DNA of 64,000 nucleotides from Microvirga ossetica (GTDB lineage: Bacteria > Pseudomonadota > Alphaproteobacteria > Rhizobiales > Beijerinckiaceae). Shown here piece by piece: positions 8,559 to 16,782 of the stretch. The position numbers and the translations under genes were made by a program. The stretch spans positions 5,358,501 to 5,422,500 of the forward strand of contig NZ_CP016616.1 in NCBI RefSeq assembly GCF_002741015.1, written 5' to 3'. Below the pieces are notes generated by a model. The model did not search any database, had not been told where the DNA came from, and saw only the letters and a program-made list of their open reading frames with translations. Every line of letters starts with the position of its first letter. The first letter of the stretch is position 1.

Positions 8559-9287
8559 TCACGCGCTGAGTACCTCGGGCAGGGCCTCGGCCTCGGGCTC
8601 GAAAAGATCCGGATATTGTGCCGCAAGCTCCGGCAGAGAGCGCAGGATCTCGCTGAGGTGCTGATGCATGGCCTTTTCCGCCGCAACCGGATCCGATCTC
8701 TTGATGGCATCGACGATCGTGGCGTGCTGCGCGACGATGAGATGGCGAGGTGTGGCCTGCTTCACGTCGAGATAGCGCACGCGGTCCATCTGGGGCTTCA
8801 CGTCCTCGATCATGCTCCATGTGGAGGGGCGACCGGCCGCTTCGGCCAGGAGACGATGGAACTCCTCGTCGAGGGCCATGAAATCGTCGGTGGACGTCGC
8901 GCGCTGGGAGCGGCGCTGCCGGGTCAGGCTGGCATTGAGTTCGGCCAACATGACGGGTGTGGCCTTCAGGGCCGCTTCCCGGACGACGGCGCATTCGACC
9001 GCCTCGCGGATGAAGCGCGCATCCTCCACGGCGGCGCGCGAGATCTTGACGACCTGGGTGCCGCGCTGCGGCAGGACCCGCACGAGCCCCGCTTCGCTCA
9101 ACTTGATCAGCGCCTCGCGCACCGGCGAACGGCTGACGCCGAATCGCTGCGCGAGATCCTGTTCCGAGAGCATTTCGCCTGGCGAAATTCTCATGCTGAC
9201 AATGGCTTGGCGAAGGGCGCGCGTGACCTGCCGCGCCATGGGCTCCCGGCTGACATCGAGCTTCGCGAGGGATGGTCTATCCGTCAT
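8559..9287 (-). CDS. GntR-family transcriptional regulator (FadR/FCD subfamily)
   Basis: 242-residue DNA-binding regulator. The N-terminal winged helix (about residues 10-75) includes LRQAIVSMRISPGEMLSEQ and the recognition-helix stretch FGVSRSPVREALIKL; the rest is an all-helical FCD ligand-binding domain with conserved D and H positions (DEEFHRLLAEA, HLIVAQHATIVDAI, AMHQHLSEIL). ATG 9287 is preferred over an upstream GTG at 9296. Position between uxuA and divergent uxaC suggests that it represses the hexuronate genes and senses a uronate or pathway intermediate; this is inferred from ExuR/UxuR-like arrangements, not shown by the sequence. Confidence 0.88.
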   Translation of the reverse strand: MTDRPSLAKLDVSREPMARQVTRALRQAIVSMRISPGEMLSEQDLAQRFGVSRSPVREALIKLSEAGLVRVLPQRGTQVVKISRAAVEDARFIREAVECAVVREAALKATPVMLAELNASLTRQRRSQRATSTDDFMALDEEFHRLLAEAAGRPSTWSMIEDVKPQMDRVRYLDVKQATPRHLIVAQHATIVDAIKRSDPVAAEKAMHQHLSEILRSLPELAAQYPDLFEPEAEALPEVLSA

Positions 9288-9300
9288 AAGTGGCACACTA

Positions 9301-9316
9301 CCATACTAGTAGACCA
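9301..9316. promoter_or_regulatory. Candidate GntR operator in the gntR-uxaC divergent region
   Basis: The intergenic region holds an 8-bp perfect palindrome TACTAGTA (9304-9311) within CCATACTAGTAGACCA. It lies just upstream of the regulator's start and about 100 bp before uxaC. FCD-type GntR proteins bind short palindromes with T-G-G-T / A-C-C-A half sites, which the flanks only partly match. Offered as a candidate only. Confidence 0.35.
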
Positions 9317-9411
9317 TTGCAAAGGAGCGTGGATCGGCTTAAGGTTCGCCTCGTCACGTGCTCGGTACCGGACCCGAAAAGGGGTTCGGCGGAGCGCCGA
9401 GGGAGTACGCC

Positions 9412-10815
9412 ATGCTGATCCATCCGGACCGGCTGTTTCCTGCAGAGCCCGCTGCCCGCGAGGTGGCGCACAGGCTCTATGCGGACGTCCGCGATCTGCC
9501 GATCGTGTCGCCGCATGGCCATACGGATCCGCGCTGGTTCGCCGACAACGCGCCGTTCTCGGATCCGGCGACGCTGTTCGTCATTCCCGACCACTACATT
9601 TTCCGCATGCTCTACAGCCAGGGCGTGCGGCTCGAGGATCTCGGCATCGCCACGAAGGAGGGCGGCATCGTCGAGCGCGACCCGCGCGCGATCTGGCGCC
9701 GTTTCGCGGCGCATTACCATCTCTTTCGCGGCACACCGACACGGATGTGGCTCGACCACACCTTCGCGACCCTTTTCGGCTTCACCGAGCGGCTCACGGC
9801 GGCCAATGCCGACGAGTATTACGACAAAATCGATGCCGCCTTGAGCACGCCGGAGTTCCGCCCGCGCGCGCTGTTCGAGCGCTTCCGCATCGAGGCCATC
9901 GCCACGACGGAGAGTCCGCTCGATCCGCTGAAGCACCACGAAACCATTCGACACTCGGGCTGGAACGGCCGCGTGGTCACGGCCTATCGCCCCGATCCCG
10001 TCGTCGATCCGGAATTCGAAGGTTTTCGGGACAATCTCGTACGCTTTGGCGAGATCACGGGATGCGACACCGCTACCTGGAGCGGCTATCTCGACGCGCA
10101 TCGAAAGCGGCGCGCCTTCTTCCGGGATTATGGCGCGACCTCCACCGATCACGGCCACCCGACGGCCAGAACCGCCGATCTTTCGCCGGCCGCCGCCGAG
10201 GCTCTGTTCCGCCGCGTGTCCACGGGCGATGCGGGTCCGGAGGATGCGGAGATGTTCCGCGCCCAGATGCTGACCGAGATGGCCTCCATGAGCGTCGAGG
10301 ACGGCATGGTCATGCAGCTCCATCCCGGTTCGTTCCGCAACCACAACCTTTCGCTCTTCCGCCGCTTCGGCCGCGACATGGGCGCGGATATTCCGCTGCG
10401 GACGGATTACGTGCGCGGCCTGAAACCCTTGCTCGACCGCTTCGGCAACGAGCCGAACTTCACGTTCATCCTCTTCACCCTCGACGAGACGAGCTATTCG
10501 CGCGAGCTTGCGCCGCTCGCCGGGCATTATCCGGCGCTGAAGCTCGGGCCGGCCTGGTGGTTCTTCGATGCGCCGGAGGGCATGCGCCGCTTCCGCGAAC
10601 TGACGACGGAGACGGCCGGGTTCTACAACACCGTCGGCTTCAACGACGACACGCGGGCCTATCTGTCCATTCCGGCGCGGCATGACATGGCCCGCCGGGT
10701 GGATTGCGCCTATCTCGCCAATCTCGTGGTCACCCATCGCCTCGACGAGGACGAGGCGCACGAGGTCGCCCACGATCTTGCCTATCGCCTCGCGAAAGAG
10801 GCCTACAAGCTGTGA
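9412..10815 (+). CDS. uxaC: Glucuronate isomerase (uronate isomerase)
   Basis: Converts D-glucuronate to D-fructuronate and D-galacturonate to D-tagaturonate, the first step of hexuronate catabolism. The 467 residues match UxaC. The metal-site motif SPHGHTDPRWFADN lies near residue 33; TTESPLDPLKHH, MQLHPGSFRNHN, LGPAWWFFDAPEGMRRF and the GFNDDTRAYLSIPARHD tail are all family hallmarks. ATG 9412 is chosen because the HPDRLFPAEP opening matches the family and GAGGGAG lies about 7-12 bases upstream; a longer frame from 9358 adds unrelated residues. It heads a rightward operon followed by the ABC importer. Confidence 0.95.
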   Translation: MLIHPDRLFPAEPAAREVAHRLYADVRDLPIVSPHGHTDPRWFADNAPFSDPATLFVIPDHYIFRMLYSQGVRLEDLGIATKEGGIVERDPRAIWRRFAAHYHLFRGTPTRMWLDHTFATLFGFTERLTAANADEYYDKIDAALSTPEFRPRALFERFRIEAIATTESPLDPLKHHETIRHSGWNGRVVTAYRPDPVVDPEFEGFRDNLVRFGEITGCDTATWSGYLDAHRKRRAFFRDYGATSTDHGHPTARTADLSPAAAEALFRRVSTGDAGPEDAEMFRAQMLTEMASMSVEDGMVMQLHPGSFRNHNLSLFRRFGRDMGADIPLRTDYVRGLKPLLDRFGNEPNFTFILFTLDETSYSRELAPLAGHYPALKLGPAWWFFDAPEGMRRFRELTTETAGFYNTVGFNDDTRAYLSIPARHDMARRVDCAYLANLVVTHRLDEDEAHEVAHDLAYRLAKEAYKL

Positions 10816-10865
10816 GACGGGACGTGGCCGCTCATGAGCCATGTCGCACAGAACGGGAGGAAGAC

Positions 10866-12053
10866 ATGACGAACCTGATCACCAGACGGACCTTCGTCGG
10901 TGGCGCCGCGGGCGCTGCCGGCGTTGCGGCCCTCGGCGGGACGAGCTTTGCGCAGGCGACCCTGCCGACGAGCCCCGTCGCGCTCAACGTTATCGATGTC
11001 GCCGGCAACCTGGCGCTGACGCAGAAGGCCATCGAGAACTACCGCAAGGCGAAGCCGAACCTGGTTTCGCGCATCACCTTCACCAAGGCGACGGCTCCGG
11101 AACTCGCAGGCAAGATCAAGGCGCAGCAGGATGCGGGCCGGGTCGACATCGACCTCGTGCTCACCGGCACCGATGCGCTCTCCGCCGGCATCGAGCAGAA
11201 GCTCTGGGTCGACCTGATCCCGGGCCACGCGAATTCCCTGCCGAAGCTCGACGACATCTATCAGCCGGCCGCTGCCAAGATGCAGGGTCTCGCCAAAGGG
11301 CAGGGCGTCGTCGTCACCTATTACCCATCGGGCCCGCTGCTCGAATACATGCCCGACAAGGTCAAGACCGTGCCGACCACGGCCGAGGAGCTGCTCGCCT
11401 ACACCAAGGCCAATCCGGGCCGCTTCCTCTATGCGCGTCCCGCCAATTCCGGTCCGGGCCGCACCTTCATCATGGGCCTGCCCTACATCCTCGGCGACAG
11501 CAATCCGCAGGATCCCGCCAAGGGCTGGGACAAGACCTGGGCCTACCTGAAGGAGCTGGGGCAGAACATCGAATACTACCCGTCCGGCACCGGCGCGGTG
11601 ATGAAGGAGCTCGGCGAAGGCTCCCGCGACATGACCGTGTCGACGACGGGCTGGGACATCAACCCGCGCGTCCTCGGCGTCGTGCCGAAGGAGGCGAAGG
11701 TGGCGGCGCTGAAGGGCTTCCACTGGGTGGCGGACGCTCATTACATGTGCGTGCCCAAGGGCCTGCCGAACGACAAGCTCGCGGTTCTCCTCGACCTCAT
11801 GACCTTCCTGCTCAGCAAGGAGCAGCAGGCGTACACCTATGGTGAAGGCTACTTCTATCCGGGTCCGGCCGTGAAGGGCGTGACGCTCGACATGGCACCG
11901 CCGGAGAGCCAGGCCGCCATCAAGGAATTCGGCCGTCCCGAATACGAGAAATTGATCGCCGACAATCCGATCGAATTGCCGCTCCAGCCCGACCAGATGG
12001 TCGTCGCCTTCCGCCTCTGGGACGAGCAGGTCGGCGGCGCGAAGAGAAAATAA
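10866..12053 (+). CDS. ABC transporter extracellular solute-binding protein, family 1
   Basis: 395-residue periplasmic binding protein. Export is probably by Tat: TRRTFVGGAAGAAGVAALGG is a twin-arginine leader ending near SFAQA. The mature part (LNVIDVAGNLALTQKAIENY, DIDLVLTGTDALSAGIEQ) resembles binding proteins for Fe3+, polyamine or phosphonate-type importers rather than classical sugar-binding ones. GGGAGGAAG upstream supports ATG 10866. It follows uxaC by 50 bp and precedes its ATPase and two permeases. Placement inside a hexuronate operon suggests that the cargo is a uronate or an oligo- or aldobiuronate, but this is inference only. Confidence 0.85.
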   Translation: MTNLITRRTFVGGAAGAAGVAALGGTSFAQATLPTSPVALNVIDVAGNLALTQKAIENYRKAKPNLVSRITFTKATAPELAGKIKAQQDAGRVDIDLVLTGTDALSAGIEQKLWVDLIPGHANSLPKLDDIYQPAAAKMQGLAKGQGVVVTYYPSGPLLEYMPDKVKTVPTTAEELLAYTKANPGRFLYARPANSGPGRTFIMGLPYILGDSNPQDPAKGWDKTWAYLKELGQNIEYYPSGTGAVMKELGEGSRDMTVSTTGWDINPRVLGVVPKEAKVAALKGFHWVADAHYMCVPKGLPNDKLAVLLDLMTFLLSKEQQAYTYGEGYFYPGPAVKGVTLDMAPPESQAAIKEFGRPEYEKLIADNPIELPLQPDQMVVAFRLWDEQVGGAKRK

Positions 12054-12084
12054 GACGGCGCAAGTAGGAACTCAAGGACCCGCG

Positions 12085-13170
12085 ATGACCATTGCCCTTT
12101 CCCAATTCGACGAAGTCCGGCTCGATCGTGTGAGCCGCGATTTCGGGGCGCTCAATGCCCTGCGCGACGTTTCCCTGTCCATCCGGCGCGGCGAGTTCAT
12201 CGCCCTGCTCGGACCGTCGGGCTGCGGAAAGTCGACGACATTGAACTGCATCGCGGGTCTTCTTCCCGTCACCGGCGGGGCGATCTGGCTCGACAAGAGC
12301 CGGGTCGATACCCTGCGGCCGGAGGAGCGCGGGTTCGGCATGGTGTTTCAGAACTACGCGCTCTTTCCCCATCTCAATGTCCGCCAGAACATCGGCTTCG
12401 GCCTCAAGATGCGAGGCAAGCCCAAGGCCGAGATCGACCGCAAGGTCGACGAGGCCCTGAACCTCGTCCGCCTGCGCGGACAGGAGAACAAGCTGCCGGG
12501 CCAGCTTTCCGGCGGCCAGCAGCAGCGCGTGGCGATCGCCCGCGCCATCGTCATCGAACCGCCGCTCGTGCTGATGGACGAGCCGCTCTCGAATCTCGAC
12601 GCGAAGCTGCGCCTCGAGATGCGCGCGGAGATCCGCCGCATCCACAACGAGCTCGGTGCGACGACCATCTACGTGACTCACGACCAGGACGAGGCCCTGT
12701 CGCTCGCCGACCGGATCGTCGTCCTGCGCGACGGCGTCATCCGGCAGGTCGGCACGCCGAAGGAGCTCTATGAAGCCCCGGCGCATTTCGACGTCGCCGA
12801 CTTCATGGGCTTCCGCAACAAGCTGAAAGGGCAGGTCGTCGCCCTCGAGGGCGGCCGCGCCGTCCTCGACGTGGAGGGCGCGCGGATCAGCGGCATCGCC
12901 CGGGAGCGCGTCGCCGTGGGATCGACGGCCTATGCCGCCATCCGTCCGGACGATCTCGTGGTCGGGGAGGCCGGCTCCAATGCCATCGCCGCGAGCGTCG
13001 ACACCATCGAGTATCGCGGCCGCGAATTCGTCGGGACGGCGCATTCTCCCGGCGGGCTCGACTTCGTGTTCCGCTCCCATCATTCGGTCGAGCCCGGCTC
13101 GAAGATTCATCTGCGGTCGGAGGACGAGCGCGTTCTCGTCTTCGGGGAGCCGATCCAGGGGAGGCAGTGA
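12085..13170 (+). CDS. ABC transporter ATP-binding protein (PotA/FbpC class)
   Basis: 361-residue ATPase that powers the importer encoded around it. Walker A is [12 protein letters not shown], the Q-loop is [14 protein letters not shown], the signature is [14 protein letters not shown], Walker B is [12 protein letters not shown], and the switch histidine is in [11 protein letters not shown]. From about residue 240 a TOBE/OB-type C-terminal domain follows ([24 protein letters not shown]), which places it in the CUT1/PotA/FbpC lineage. Its TGA overlaps the ATG of the next permease (TGATG), so they are translationally coupled. Confidence 0.92.
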   Translation: MTIALSQFDEVRLDRVSRDFGALNALRDVSLSIRRGEFIALLGPSGCGKSTTLNCIAGLLPVTGGAIWLDKSRVDTLRPEERGFGMVFQNYALFPHLNVRQNIGFGLKMRGKPKAEIDRKVDEALNLVRLRGQENKLPGQLSGGQQQRVAIARAIVIEPPLVLMDEPLSNLDAKLRLEMRAEIRRIHNELGATTIYVTHDQDEALSLADRIVVLRDGVIRQVGTPKELYEAPAHFDVADFMGFRNKLKGQVVALEGGRAVLDVEGARISGIARERVAVGSTAYAAIRPDDLVVGEAGSNAIAASVDTIEYRGREFVGTAHSPGGLDFVFRSHHSVEPGSKIHLRSEDERVLVFGEPIQGRQ

Positions 13171-14081
13171 TGGACGCTGTCGCGCCGGCCCCGGCCATTG
13201 AGCAAGGACCCAACCTTCGCCAGCGCCTGGCGGCCCGGGGCTTCGATGCCGTCACCCTGCTCGTCGTTCCCGCAGCGATTTTCACGCTTCTGCTCTTCGT
13301 CTATCCCTTCGCCTTCGGCTTCGTCCTGTCCTTCGAACCGAAAGCCGGAGGCGACTGGCTCGCCAATTACCGGCGCTTCTTCTCGGACCCGTTTCTCTAC
13401 AAGACGATCGCCAACACGCTCTGGCTCGCGATCCCGGTCACGCTCGTCAACCTGCTGCTGGCGGTGCCGATCGCGTTCCGCGTGCGCCTCATGCGGCGCC
13501 AGCGCCTTCTGACCACGATCCTCGTTCTGCCGATCACGCTCGGCACGGTCCTCGTGGCCGAGGGCCTGTTGAATTATCTCGGTCCGCAGGGCTGGTTCAA
13601 CCGCACCTTGCTCACCTTCGGCCTGATTTCGCAGCCCTTGAAGCTCGTTCACAATTACTGGGGTGTTTTCGCCTCTCTGGTGATCACGGGCTTCCCGTTC
13701 ACATTCCTGCTGACCCTCTCCTATGTGACGGGCATCGATCCGGCGCTCGAGCAGGCGGCGGCGACGCTCGGCGCCAGTGCGTGGCAGCGCTTCCGCCATG
13801 TGTATCTGCCGCTGCTGATGCCGGGCTTTGCCATCACCTTCTGCCTGTCGTTCGTGCAGGCCTTCTCGGTCTTCCCGTCGGCGGTGCTGCTCGGCGAGCC
13901 CGCAGGCGTCACCCGCGTCATCTCGATTGCGGCGGCAACGGCGGCTTTCGAGGAATACGACTACTCCATGGCCTCGGCGATCGCGATGATCATGGGCTTC
14001 GTCCAGCTCGGCATCGTGGTGGCGGTGCTCGCCTCCCGCGGGTTGTTCTACCGCGGCCCGGCCTCCGGCGCGAAAGGGTAA
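13170..14081 (+). CDS. ABC transporter permease, first subunit
   Basis: 303-residue inner-membrane protein with about six hydrophobic segments, beginning LLVVPAAIFTLLLFVYPFAFG near residue 30. The EAA loop that contacts the ATPase is seen as EQAAATLGASAWQRFRHVYLPLLMPGF. The preferred ATG at 13170 shares its A with the stop codon of the ATPase gene. It pairs with the following permease to form the heterodimeric channel. Confidence 0.9.
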   Translation: MDAVAPAPAIEQGPNLRQRLAARGFDAVTLLVVPAAIFTLLLFVYPFAFGFVLSFEPKAGGDWLANYRRFFSDPFLYKTIANTLWLAIPVTLVNLLLAVPIAFRVRLMRRQRLLTTILVLPITLGTVLVAEGLLNYLGPQGWFNRTLLTFGLISQPLKLVHNYWGVFASLVITGFPFTFLLTLSYVTGIDPALEQAAATLGASAWQRFRHVYLPLLMPGFAITFCLSFVQAFSVFPSAVLLGEPAGVTRVISIAAATAAFEEYDYSMASAIAMIMGFVQLGIVVAVLASRGLFYRGPASGAKG

Positions 14082-14085
14082 GCCG

Positions 14086-14928
14086 ATGATCCGCGATACC
14101 ACACTCGGCTCCAAGCTCTGGGCTGCGGCCATCTGGGCGACCGTGGGCTTCTTCGTCGTCAACCTGTTCGCCATGATCGCCACCGTGGTGACGAGCTCGT
14201 TTGCCACCCGCTGGCTCGGCACATGGCTCCCGGCAGGCTGGACCACGCGTTGGTATTCCTCCGCCTGGGCCGAGTTCCAGCTCTGGGACGTCCTGATCGT
14301 CACCTTCCAGGTGATCGGGGCCGTGGTCTTCATCTCCGGCGCCCTCGGAGTGACGGCGGCCTATGCGCTGGCGCGCCGTGATTTTCCGGGAAAGCGCCTT
14401 CTCGTGCTGCTCTTCCTGCTGCCGCTCCTGATCCCGTCGATGACCTTCGGCATCCCGCTGGCGACCGTGCTCTACCGGACCGGTCTGGCGGGAACGTTCT
14501 GGGGCGTGGTGGCGGCCAATCTCGTGCCGACCGTGCCCTTCGTGATCCTGGTCATGATCCCGTTCATCGAGCAGATCGATCCCAAGATCGAGGCGGCGGC
14601 GCGCGTGTTCGGAGCGAACACCTTCAAGCTGTTCGTCTATGTGCTGTTGCCGCTTCTCCTGCCCGGCATCCTCGCGGCGCTGCTGCTGGTGCTGGTGCGC
14701 ACCATCGCCATGTTCGAGCTGACGTTCCTGGTGGCCGGGCCGACGAGCCAGACTCTCGTGGTGGCGCTCTATTACGCCGTCTTCGCGGCGGGTGTGCGCG
14801 CCGTGCAGTCCATCGACGCCATGGCGGTGGTCTATATGGTGACGACACTGATATGGCTCATCATCGCCCTGCGCTTCGTCAACCCGACGCAGATCGTGAC
14901 CCGGGCGAAGCAGCAGCCGGCCCATTGA
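14086..14928 (+). CDS. ABC transporter permease, second subunit
   Basis: 280-residue inner-membrane protein with about six transmembrane segments, starting at WAAAIWATVGFFVVNLFAMIA. The EAA loop reads EAAARVFGANTFKLFVYVLLPLLLPG. It follows the first permease by only 4 bp. Together with the binding protein, ATPase and first permease it makes a complete importer read with uxaC. The operon then runs across a repeat-rich 326-bp gap to the UxuB-like dehydrogenase, which may have its own promoter. Confidence 0.9.
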   Translation: MIRDTTLGSKLWAAAIWATVGFFVVNLFAMIATVVTSSFATRWLGTWLPAGWTTRWYSSAWAEFQLWDVLIVTFQVIGAVVFISGALGVTAAYALARRDFPGKRLLVLLFLLPLLIPSMTFGIPLATVLYRTGLAGTFWGVVAANLVPTVPFVILVMIPFIEQIDPKIEAAARVFGANTFKLFVYVLLPLLLPGILAALLLVLVRTIAMFELTFLVAGPTSQTLVVALYYAVFAAGVRAVQSIDAMAVVYMVTTLIWLIIALRFVNPTQIVTRAKQQPAH

Positions 14929-14979
14929 GAGGGGCCGCGTGACACTGGTCAGTCCAGCGCTGAGCTGCCGCAGGCATCA

Positions 14980-15163
14980 CCTCTCCCCGGATCTCGGGTG
15001 TTCCCGAGATCCGTTTCTGCTGTGCCAGTCGGGAACACCCGACTGGCATGGGGAGAGGTCGAGCGCAGCGAGGGTGAGGGGGCACAGGTCTATCCGAATA
15101 AGGCGTAACCCCTCACCCGCGCCTCCGGCGCGACCTCTCCCTCAAGGAGAGGTGAAGTGGCGC
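14980..15163. repeat. Cluster of short palindromes between the ABC importer and uxuB
   Basis: The 326-bp gap 14929-15254 has no gene. It contains two tight hairpins, CGGATCTCGGG/CCCGAGATCCG (14988-15013) and CCAGTCGGG/CCCGACTGG (15025-15046), enclosed by CCTCTCCCC (14980-14988) and GGGGAGAGG (15050-15058). A second CCCTCACCC...CCTCTCC motif pair continues to about 15163. This is the style of mosaic palindromic repeats common between genes in Rhizobiales; it may stabilise or end the upstream transcript. Confidence 0.7.
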
Positions 15164-15254
15164 CACACCTTGATAGGCTATCGCTTGCACTCCCGTCCTG
15201 GCCGTCCCACAAGAGTCGGGAAAAGGCGCAATGATTTTATCGACCGAGGACAGA

Positions 15255-16733
15255 ATGTCGGATCGCTTGAACGAAGACTCGCTTGCCGATCTGCCGGAAG
15301 GCGTTCGCCGTCCAGCCTATGATCGAAAGGCGATAAAGACCGGGATCGTGCATCTCGGCGTCGGAGCCTTCCACCGGGCGCATCAGGCCGTCTATACGGA
15401 CGATGTCCTCAGCCAGGATCCGCGCTGGGGAATCGTCGCGGCAAGCCTGCGCAGTCCCGACACCTACGATGCCCTCGATCCGCAGGACGGGCTCTATACC
15501 CTCGCGGTGCGCTCACAGTCCGGCGAGGCGCTCCGGGTCATCGGCTCGATCCGGCAGGTGATCGTCGCGCCGCGGGAGGTCGAGCAACTCCTCGAGGCGA
15601 TGAGCGCGCCGCAGACGCGGATCGTCACCCTGACCGTGACCGAGAAGGGCTATTGCCATGACCCGGCGACTGGTGCCTTGAACGAGTCCCATCCGGACAT
15701 CGTGCACGACCTCGAGTTTCACAGAACACCCAGGTCGGCGCCCGGCTTCATCGTCGAGGCACTGCGCCGCCGGCGCGCGGCGGGCGTGCCGCCTTTCACG
15801 GTGCTCACCTGCGATAACCTGCCCTCCAACGGGCGTACGGTGAAGCGCGTTCTCACGCGCTTTGCCGAGCTGGTCGATCCGGCGCTCGGGCGCTTCGTCG
15901 CGGACGAGGTCTTCTGCCCCTCGACCATGGTCGACCGCATCGTTCCGGCGACCAGCGACCAGGATCGGGCGCGGATCGCTCAGGCGCTCGGCGCTACCGA
16001 CGCCTGGCCGGTCGTGACCGAGCCTTTCACCCAGTGGGTGATCGAGGACAGCTTCCCGCAGGGCCGTCCGGCCTGGGAGGCGTTCGGCGCCGAGTTCGTG
16101 GCGGATGTGGAGCCCTACGAGCATATGAAGCTCAGGCTGCTCAACGGCAGCCACTCGACGCTCGCCTATCTGGGCTATCTCGCGGGCTACGAGACCGTTG
16201 CCGACACCATGGCCGATCCCGCCTTCGTGCGGCTGATCCAGGGGCTGATGGACGAGGAGGTCACGCCGACGCTGCATATGCCGGCGGGGGCGGATCTCAC
16301 CGCCTACAAGCGCGCGCTGGTCGAGCGCTTCCGGAACCCGGCCCTGAAGCACCGCACCTGGCAGATCGCCATGGACGGCTCGCAGAAGCTGCCGCAGCGC
16401 CTGCTCGGCACCGTACGCGACCGCCTGCGCGAGAATGCAGGCATCGGTCGGCTGACTCTCGGCGTGGCGGCCTGGATGCGTTATATCACGGGCGTCGACG
16501 AGAAGGGCGCGCCCATCGACGTGCGCGACCCCATGGCGGCGCGTCTGCGCGAGATCGCCGACCGGGCAGGGGGCTCGCCCGAGAAACTCGCTGCCGACCT
16601 TTTCTCGGTGCGCGAAATCTTCGGCGACGATCTGCCGAAGGATCCGCGGTTTACGAAGGCGGTCATAGAGAACCTTGCACGTCTGTATGGGCAAGGCGCC
16701 AAGCGCACCGTCGCGGAGTTCAAGGCCGATTAG
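15255..16733 (+). CDS. uxuB: Mannitol dehydrogenase-family oxidoreductase, probable fructuronate reductase
   Basis: 492-residue long-chain polyol dehydrogenase. The N-terminal NAD-binding part has IVHLGVGAFHRAHQAVYTDDVL; the catalytic C-terminal part has MVDRIVPATSDQD, TEPFTQWVIED and the MKLRLLNGSHSTLAYLGYLAG block with the conserved K-N-x-x-H pattern. Members reduce D-fructuronate to D-mannonate (UxuB) or oxidise mannitol. The neighbouring uxaC and uxuA favour UxuB. Starts at 15231 and 15255 are both possible; 15255 is preferred because GAGGA precedes it and MSxxL...L is the family-like beginning. Ends at a strong hairpin. Confidence 0.83.
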   Translation: MSDRLNEDSLADLPEGVRRPAYDRKAIKTGIVHLGVGAFHRAHQAVYTDDVLSQDPRWGIVAASLRSPDTYDALDPQDGLYTLAVRSQSGEALRVIGSIRQVIVAPREVEQLLEAMSAPQTRIVTLTVTEKGYCHDPATGALNESHPDIVHDLEFHRTPRSAPGFIVEALRRRRAAGVPPFTVLTCDNLPSNGRTVKRVLTRFAELVDPALGRFVADEVFCPSTMVDRIVPATSDQDRARIAQALGATDAWPVVTEPFTQWVIEDSFPQGRPAWEAFGAEFVADVEPYEHMKLRLLNGSHSTLAYLGYLAGYETVADTMADPAFVRLIQGLMDEEVTPTLHMPAGADLTAYKRALVERFRNPALKHRTWQIAMDGSQKLPQRLLGTVRDRLRENAGIGRLTLGVAAWMRYITGVDEKGAPIDVRDPMAARLREIADRAGGSPEKLAADLFSVREIFGDDLPKDPRFTKAVIENLARLYGQGAKRTVAEFKAD

Positions 16734-16757
16734 CCTTCCACACCCTCCACGTCATCA

Positions 16758-16782
16758 CCGCCGCCAGGCATCCTGGCGGCGG
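16758..16782. terminator. Hairpin terminator between convergent uxuB and the RTX gene
   Basis: Perfect 11-bp arms CCGCCGCCAGG (16758-16768) and CCTGGCGGCGG (16772-16782) with a three-base loop. It lies 25 bp after the stop of uxuB and 35 bp after the stop of the leftward RTX gene, so it could serve both. No clear T-tract. Confidence 0.65.

Noticed and set aside
8616..10685. 689-codon plus-strand frame across gntR and uxaC
   Set aside because: Runs antisense to gntR and out of frame through uxaC, both confidently assigned; no recognisable motif.
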